A DNA stretch of 35,216 nucleotides from contig JASGLU010000016.1 of NCBI GenBank assembly GCA_030156825.1, positions 1-35,216 on the forward strand, given 5' to 3'. Below are positions 31,489-35,216 of the stretch, in pieces. The first letter of the stretch is position 1; the number at the start of each line of letters is the position of its first letter. The stretch comes from Candidatus Atribacteria bacterium (GTDB taxonomy: Bacteria > Atribacterota > Atribacteria > Atribacterales > JASGLU01). The notes below the pieces were generated by a model. The model searched no databases. It saw nothing but the letters and a program-made list of their open reading frames with translations, and was not told the DNA's origin. The position numbers were made by a program, and so were the translations under genes.

Positions 31489-31499
31489 CTCACCTCCTT
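31489..31499 (-). promoter_or_regulatory. Perfect SD sequence without a start codon in the ABC leader
   Basis: The minus strand reads AAGGAGGTGAG about 33 nt from the predicted 5' end and 110 nt before the binding-protein start, with no start codon in range. Such sites near 5' ends stabilise some Bacillus mRNAs (STAB-SD); a similar role is inferred here. Confidence 0.5.
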
Positions 31500-31538
31500 C
31501 TGCTAATAAAATTCGCCTGCAAAACAAACTTAAACACT

Positions 31539-31567
31539 CTTATAATTCATTCTCCGTAAATTGTCAA
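31539..31567 (-). promoter_or_regulatory. Promoter of the ABC sugar unit
   Basis: Minus strand: a perfect TTGACA (31562-31567), a 17-nt spacer and TATAAG (31539-31544). It begins 42 nt after the M20 stop and gives a leader of about 150 nt. The transporter can therefore be expressed apart from the regulator-GATase-M20 segment. The 229-nt gap holds no gene. Confidence 0.8.
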
Positions 31568-31608
31568 AAGCTACTTGCTACATTATCTAACTCTAATAAT
31601 TTGCAAAT

Positions 31609-32910
31609 TTAATCTATTAAACCACACCAATCAATTAAAGTAAGAGCTAAAATTTTGGTGCAATCAATCACCTGATCAACTGGTACATATTCATTGGTAC
31701 CATGAGCCCCCATATCAAAATCTCCCGGTCCAAAAGTAATAACATCAATTCCATGGTCAGCAATATAATTTCCATCGGAAGTACTTACCGATGATTTCAA
31801 TTCAGGAGGACTGCCAACAACGAACTCAATAGAGCTATATAAAGCTTTGCATAAATCATGGTTTGGTGGTGTATTTACAGGCGGTTTATCTGGAAGAAAA
31901 TAAGGCAACTCCAATTCGGGCGGGTGTTGGCGAAGCCAATAATCGCTATTAGTCACGCAATCAACAATCGACTTAAATTCTCCTATCGCTTCATTCCGGT
32001 CAAGGCCTGGATTATATAGAACACTACCAACCACTTCACAAGTTTCAGCTAAAGATGAAAAAGTTTCTCCACCAGAAATTTTAGAAATATTTAAAGTCAT
32101 AGCACCAGGATACATTAGAGGGTGTTTCTGATAAATTCCCCATTCCCGCTCTATTTCTTGAAACCTTTGTAAGTATTTAATCATTTTTTCTATGGCATTA
32201 ACCCCAGGCACGTTAATTTCATAGGCAGAAGGATATATGCATAAATGCCGTGATGCTATATGAGAACTTTTCCCAGTTATTTTAAGTCGGAAATAAAACT
32301 CTCCCTGAATGGCCGGCATAAGTTTCATATTGGAGGCCTCCATTACTATACAAACTGGAGATTTATAGCCTCGAGCTATGATTGAATCAACTCCTACTGA
32401 ACGATTACCTGACTCTTCGGAAGAACAGAAAGTTAATAAGATATCCCCAGAAAGCTTTACACCAACATTCGCGAGGGCAGCAACGGCCATTATAGCAGCT
32501 ACATTACCTCCTTTCATATCGGTAGCTCCTCTGCCCCAAACTTTCCCATCTTTAACCGCGCCAGAAAAAGGAGGTCGATCTCTATGCCATTCCTTCTCTT
32601 GATCAAGAGTAACTGGAACTGTATCGGTATGACCAGCAAACATGATGGATTGTCCGCTACCAGACCCCTTAGAAAGGGCAACAACGTTAGCATATTTTTC
32701 CCGTTCAATCCAAAAATCAACCTTATCAAACACCGAATAAGATTTTATTTTCTCAGCCAGCCATCTTTGACAATTTACAACATCGGTGTTTTCTTCTAAA
32801 TCTGGATTCACAGAAGGATGCTTTATATATTCGGCCAAAAAATCAACAATTTTAGACTTATTTTTCTCTATATAAGAAAGCACTTCTTTCTTAGTTTTAT
32901 TAGCATTCAT
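31609..32910 (-). CDS. M20-family metallopeptidase/deacylase
   Basis: The protein of about 433 residues has ArgE/DapE/carboxypeptidase G2-type motifs: GHTDTVPV (first metal His and Asp), WGRGATDMKGG (bridging Asp), SSEESGNRS (catalytic and metal Glu) and the C-terminal GAHGTNEYVP (metal His). The dimerisation domain interrupts the catalytic domain at about 200-320. Members remove amino acids or acyl groups from amide bonds. The start is uncertain: ATG at 32922 sits directly against GGAGG, so ATG at 32910, 12 nt after it, is preferred. It follows the GATase-like gene in the regulator operon. Confidence 0.9.
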   Translation of the reverse strand: MNANKTKKEVLSYIEKNKSKIVDFLAEYIKHPSVNPDLEENTDVVNCQRWLAEKIKSYSVFDKVDFWIEREKYANVVALSKGSGSGQSIMFAGHTDTVPVTLDQEKEWHRDRPPFSGAVKDGKVWGRGATDMKGGNVAAIMAVAALANVGVKLSGDILLTFCSSEESGNRSVGVDSIIARGYKSPVCIVMEASNMKLMPAIQGEFYFRLKITGKSSHIASRHLCIYPSAYEINVPGVNAIEKMIKYLQRFQEIEREWGIYQKHPLMYPGAMTLNISKISGGETFSSLAETCEVVGSVLYNPGLDRNEAIGEFKSIVDCVTNSDYWLRQHPPELELPYFLPDKPPVNTPPNHDLCKALYSSIEFVVGSPPELKSSVSTSDGNYIADHGIDVITFGPGDFDMGAHGTNEYVPVDQVIDCTKILALTLIDWCGLID

Positions 32911-32943
32911 AATCGGAGACATCCTCCCACTTATATTTTTACT

Positions 32944-33690
32944 TCAAATCTCTTTCGCCAGCCAACGGATTGCCTGGCTCCAGATCCTACCATAGTATTC
33001 CCACTCAAGGAATTCATAAGGAGCACCATGAGGAGCACAATCCATAGCAAAAGCAATAGATCTACCGGCTCCATATTCCCATGCAGTTAAAATAGCATCA
33101 TCGCCGTGGTCTGCAATAATAGTAGCAGAAGGTTTAGCTTTTAATTTATTATATGAAAGAAAGGCTGGCCACTCTGTCGGCACTCCTTTAACTATAGGAT
33201 GATTAGGATTAACAATCCTAGGAATAAATCCTTCTGGAACCTCTACTCGGTCATCGCCTTCAACCATGTTCACCGGAAGCAGTTCTTCAATTGGAGTCCC
33301 CTTATAATGGGCTTTTCCTTCAATCCCTTGAAAAGAGAGATAGCCCCCAAACATAATCAGCCCTCCACCAGCCTGGACATAACCTTTCAATAGTTTTAAC
33401 CGGTTTGGCGTTTTAAGACATTTTTTAAAAGTATCTGGGTGAATTAACAAAGTATTACTACCAATATCACTCAATATCACTGCGTTATATTTTTTAAGTT
33501 CTTCCAGAGAAGTTGGGAAGTCAACCGAAGCTAAGTGGTTTGGGATATAATCAACTTCTATTCCATCATTTTTAAGAGCTGACTCCAACCATTTTCTACC
33601 TTCCTCATATTCTCCAGTGGTAAAAGAATCAAATCCTTTCTGATGAACTGAATAAATGAACCATGACTCTCCAGCAAAAAGAACTTTCAT
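32944..33690 (-). CDS. Glutamine-amidotransferase-like protein (class I fold)
   Basis: The protein of 248 residues begins MKVLFAGESWFIYSVHQKG and contains the flavodoxin-like block YNAVILSDIGSN, GGGLIMFGGYLSFQG where class I amidotransferases carry their nucleophile elbow, and GAGRSIAFAMDCAPHG towards the end. No Cys is present in the elbow, so normal glutaminase chemistry is not expected. It fits the GATase1-like (DUF1355) group found in sugar-utilisation clusters, whose function is unknown. ATG at 33690 is preferred: GAGGTGAT lies just upstream, while the GTG at 33699 overlaps it. It lies five bases after the DeoR gene. Confidence 0.8.
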   Translation of the reverse strand: MKVLFAGESWFIYSVHQKGFDSFTTGEYEEGRKWLESALKNDGIEVDYIPNHLASVDFPTSLEELKKYNAVILSDIGSNTLLIHPDTFKKCLKTPNRLKLLKGYVQAGGGLIMFGGYLSFQGIEGKAHYKGTPIEELLPVNMVEGDDRVEVPEGFIPRIVNPNHPIVKGVPTEWPAFLSYNKLKAKPSATIIADHGDDAILTAWEYGAGRSIAFAMDCAPHGAPYEFLEWEYYGRIWSQAIRWLAKEI

Positions 33691-33695
33691 AGTTA

Positions 33696-34490
33696 TCACC
33701 TCGCTGATTTAGATTGGTAAATCACATTCACTTTTTTCTCGGCCAGAGCCTGAGAAACTTCCTCCAGTAAGGGGCTATCGACTATAATACCGGTAAACTC
33801 CTCTATATCGGCAACTTTAACCAGGGCAGGCTTGCCGTATTTAGTACGATCAGACACCAAAAAAACCTTCGATGAATTTTGAATAATGGTTTTCTTTATC
33901 CCTACTTCAAAAGTAGAAGCATTGTAAGTACCGCTTAAATCCCAGCCATCGGTAGCTATAAAACCTTTCTCAGCCCTAATTTCGCTAAGATACCTTGTTG
34001 CCATTTCTCCCCCCACGCTAAAGTAGCCAGGCCTTATTTCCCCTCCTATAACAATAGTTTGGATATTAGGAAATTTAGCCAGTTCCCCGGCTATCTTTAT
34101 ATCTATACTGACAATTTTTAGACCCCTTTTCTTTGCCAGTTCTTTAGCCAGATAAAAACAAGTACTGCCTGAATCCAGAATCACCGTGTCTCTATCTTCC
34201 ACCAAGCTGGCTGCTAATTTAGCTATTTTTTTCTTCTCTTCCACCCGCTGAGAAAGCTTTAAATCAAACATTGGCTCTGAGCCCACTTTTTCCAGGGAGT
34301 AGATAACTCCTCCGTGGACTCTTTCAATAGGGAAACTATTTTCTGAGGAAAGCTCTGCCAGGTCCCTTCTCACGGTGGCTTCTGATGATTGAAGAATATT
34401 AGCTAAATATTTAGTAGAGGCATTACCCTCGGTTCTCAATATTTCCAATATTTTAGTTAAACGCTCACTTTTATTCATTAATTTTGCCAT
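33696..34490 (-). CDS. DeoR-family transcriptional repressor
   Basis: The protein of about 264 residues has an N-terminal winged helix-turn-helix (about 5-60, with STKYLANILQSSEATVRRDL as the HTH) and a C-terminal DeoRC effector domain. That domain contains ILDSGSTCFYLA, VIGGEIRPGYFSVGG, FIATDGWDLSGTY and LVSDRTKYGKPAL. DeoR regulators usually respond to phosphorylated sugars, consistent with the FGGY kinase downstream. No Shine-Dalgarno sequence precedes any start; ATG at 34490 is chosen over GTG at 34508, which lies in the operator. ATG at 34478 is also possible. It probably represses its own promoter and the ABC unit. Confidence 0.9.
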   Translation of the reverse strand: MAKLMNKSERLTKILEILRTEGNASTKYLANILQSSEATVRRDLAELSSENSFPIERVHGGVIYSLEKVGSEPMFDLKLSQRVEEKKKIAKLAASLVEDRDTVILDSGSTCFYLAKELAKKRGLKIVSIDIKIAGELAKFPNIQTIVIGGEIRPGYFSVGGEMATRYLSEIRAEKGFIATDGWDLSGTYNASTFEVGIKKTIIQNSSKVFLVSDRTKYGKPALVKVADIEEFTGIIVDSPLLEEVSQALAEKKVNVIYQSKSAR

Positions 34491-34505
34491 TCGAAAATTA
34501 TTTTG

Positions 34506-34526
34506 CACGAATCTGATTGATTCGTG
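34506..34526 (-). promoter_or_regulatory. Palindromic operator at the DeoR-gene promoter
   Basis: CACGAATC, a 5-base centre and GATTCGTG form a perfect 8-bp inverted repeat covering the predicted start of transcription. This suggests autorepression. No equally good copy was found at the ABC promoter near 31539. Confidence 0.65.
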
Positions 34527-34529
34527 TTC

Positions 34530-34559
34530 ATTTTAGAGTAAAATCCCCAAAACTGTCAA
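34530..34559 (-). promoter_or_regulatory. Promoter of the DeoR-GATase-M20 genes
   Basis: Minus strand: a perfect TTGACA (34554-34559), an 18-nt spacer and TAAAAT (34530-34535). The predicted start falls inside the palindrome at 34506-34526. Confidence 0.75.
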
Positions 34560-34639
34560 TACAAAATGCAAGGACAAAACCAGTTTTTTCTCTTTTGAAG
34601 AAGTCCCCTTTTTTATTTTCTTAAGACTCTTAACTCCTC

Positions 34640-34645
34640 TATAAT
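34640..34645 (+). promoter_or_regulatory. Candidate -10 box for the desulforedoxin-like gene
   Basis: A perfect TATAAT lies 70 nt before the start codon on the + strand, in the divergent region with the DeoR gene. The expected -35 position reads TTTCTT, which is poor. Confidence 0.35.
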
Positions 34646-34714
34646 CTACGCCGGGAATAAATAAAGGCAATTAATAGTTGTAAGTTAAAATAAACCTGAA
34701 GGAGGTGAAACAAA

Positions 34715-34867
34715 ATGGCCAAAAAAGGAGATGTTTATCGGTGTGATTCGTGTGGTCACGAGATTGAAGTGAAAGAAGGAACAGAAGATTTGGTTTGTTG
34801 TGGTCAGTCTATGACCAAGGTAGAAGAGCCTCCTAAAAAGGGAGGCAGCAAGTGTTGCGGTAGATAA
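34715..34867 (+). CDS. Small desulforedoxin-like iron protein
   Basis: A 50-residue protein, short enough to be missed by size cut-offs. Cys10-x-x-Cys13-Gly and Cys28-Cys29-Gly match the four iron ligands of desulforedoxin and of the N-terminal domain of desulfoferrodoxin, so it should bind one rubredoxin-type iron. A basic Gly/Pro tail follows and ends in KCCGR, with two extra cysteines at 47-48 that are not part of the usual domain. Likely roles are electron transfer or oxidative-stress defence in an anaerobe. AAGGAGGTG lies seven bases before the ATG. It stands alone on the + strand and is followed by a strong hairpin. There is no superoxide-reductase domain. Confidence 0.9.
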   Translation: MAKKGDVYRCDSCGHEIEVKEGTEDLVCCGQSMTKVEEPPKKGGSKCCGR

Positions 34868-34876
34868 CCGAATTTT

Positions 34877-34908
34877 ATATTTTGGCCGGGAACTCCCGGC
34901 CAAAATAT
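34877..34908 (+). terminator. Strong hairpin after the desulforedoxin-like gene
   Basis: ATATTTTGGCCGGG (34877-34890) and CCCGGCCAAAATAT (34895-34908) pair perfectly over 14 bp with an AACT loop, ten bases after the stop. The A/T-rich lower stem lets it act in either direction, though no separate U-tract follows. Confidence 0.65.
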
Positions 34909-35082
34909 GCCCAAAGCGGTCTTTTCGATTTTATCCCCCCTCAAGTTTTACTTCGAATTTACAATGTTTTGCAAAAAGTCTCGTGTAGCTCCTTTGGTGG
35001 AAAGGTCTCTATCCCTCATCCTCCAAGCTTCAACTCAACTCTCTCAACTTTCCGCTTTTTAGTGCAGCTAATCGCAAAACTC
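34909..35082. other. Intergenic stretch, no gene seen
   Basis: After the desulforedoxin-like gene no convincing coding frame is present up to the window end (349 nt). A longer open frame on the + strand here has no ribosome-binding site and no protein-like composition. Repeats fill the last 134 nt. Confidence 0.6.
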
Positions 35083-35107
35083 ATTCCCGAAATTTTTAGT
35101 CGGGAAT
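35083..35107. repeat. Dispersed 8-9-8 hairpin repeat, copy C
   Basis: ATTCCCGA, nine bases, TCGGGAAT: a perfect 8-bp stem. It has the same layout as copies A and D and clear sequence similarity to the decayed copy B at 10569-10593. Confidence 0.65.
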
Positions 35108-35128
35108 CCACGTCCTGAAATACTGTGG

Positions 35129-35153
35129 ACCCCTGATAGATACATTCAGGGGT
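35129..35153. repeat. Dispersed 8-9-8 hairpin repeat, copy D
   Basis: ACCCCTGA, nine bases, TCAGGGGT: a perfect 8-bp stem. Its reverse complement has a loop matching copy A (169-177) at 8 of 9 positions. The linker to copy C contains a further small stem, TCCAC (35107-35111) with GTGGA (35125-35129), so C and D form one composite element. Confidence 0.65.
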
Positions 35154-35199
35154 GACGAACAAAGGGTGATAGATGTATTTAGGAATGACAAACAGAGAG
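35134..35199. repeat. Tandem pair of 33-nt units
   Basis: Units 35134-35166 and 35167-35199 are directly adjacent and identical at 25 of 33 positions without gaps. All eight differences are transitions. The first unit includes the right part of hairpin D; the second has lost the matching left arm. Confidence 0.6.
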
Positions 35200-35216
35200 T
35201 CATTGCACTGGCAAAA

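Noticed and set aside
34685-34903. Minus-strand open frame over the desulforedoxin-like gene
   Set aside because: The + strand frame has a perfect SD and four iron-ligand cysteines; the opposite frame runs through the terminator hairpin.

Overview
This is a bacterial chromosome segment of moderate GC content with many GTG and TTG starts, strong Shine-Dalgarno sites and near-consensus sigma-70-type promoters. Three high-affinity uptake systems for organic acids and sugars, a desulforedoxin-like protein and the absence of respiratory genes suggest an anaerobic heterotroph. The gene mix recalls Atribacterota or Thermotogota-like fermenters. That placement is an impression, not a demonstrated assignment.

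Left part (1-9850, mostly + strand). The window opens with the tail of an unidentified gene and a hairpin-rich non-coding stretch, followed by a YkuK-like gene on the minus strand. A back-to-back promoter region then starts a + strand housekeeping run: dut, a short glycogen phosphorylase, hisB-hisH-hisA-hisF-hisIE, tRNA-Met(CAT), a Nif3-family gene, a coiled-coil/zinc-ribbon gene, an RNase HI-family gene and the RNase P RNA. Adjacent protein genes are within 34 nt of each other or overlap.

Right part (9854-34508, all minus strand). Read in the direction of transcription there are three catabolic units. (1) A self-regulated DeoR-type repressor gene, a glutamine-amidotransferase-like gene and an M20 peptidase gene; then, from its own promoter, an RbsB/LsrB-like ABC importer (binding protein, ATPase, two permeases), an M29 aminopeptidase, an FGGY sugar kinase, a BtpA/SgcQ protein, an inositol-monophosphatase-family phosphatase and a YhcH/YiaL protein. 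(2) A tripartite tricarboxylate transporter (TctC-TctB-TctA) with an M24-fold protein that has lost most metal ligands and a Gfo/Idh/MocA dehydrogenase. (3) A TRAP transporter (DctP-DctQ-DctM) with two short-chain dehydrogenases, one resembling the SDR-type mannonate/fructuronate oxidoreductase. A GntR/FCD regulator lies downstream of unit 3. Units 2 and 3 share a nearly identical 16-bp site centred on TGATATATCA in their leaders, so one regulator probably controls both.

The most interesting system is unit 1: a sugar importer, sugar kinase, SgcQ-type TIM-barrel protein and phosphatase combined with two peptidases under a DeoR repressor. It resembles the poorly understood E. coli sgc cluster with different transport parts, and may process a sugar joined to an amino acid or acyl group. 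Other points of note are a hairpin after every solute-binding-protein gene, Shine-Dalgarno-like sequences without start codons in the transporter leaders, and a dispersed 8-9-8 hairpin repeat with compensatory base changes at both window ends. The + strand desulforedoxin-like gene near the right end was found by reading the sequence directly.
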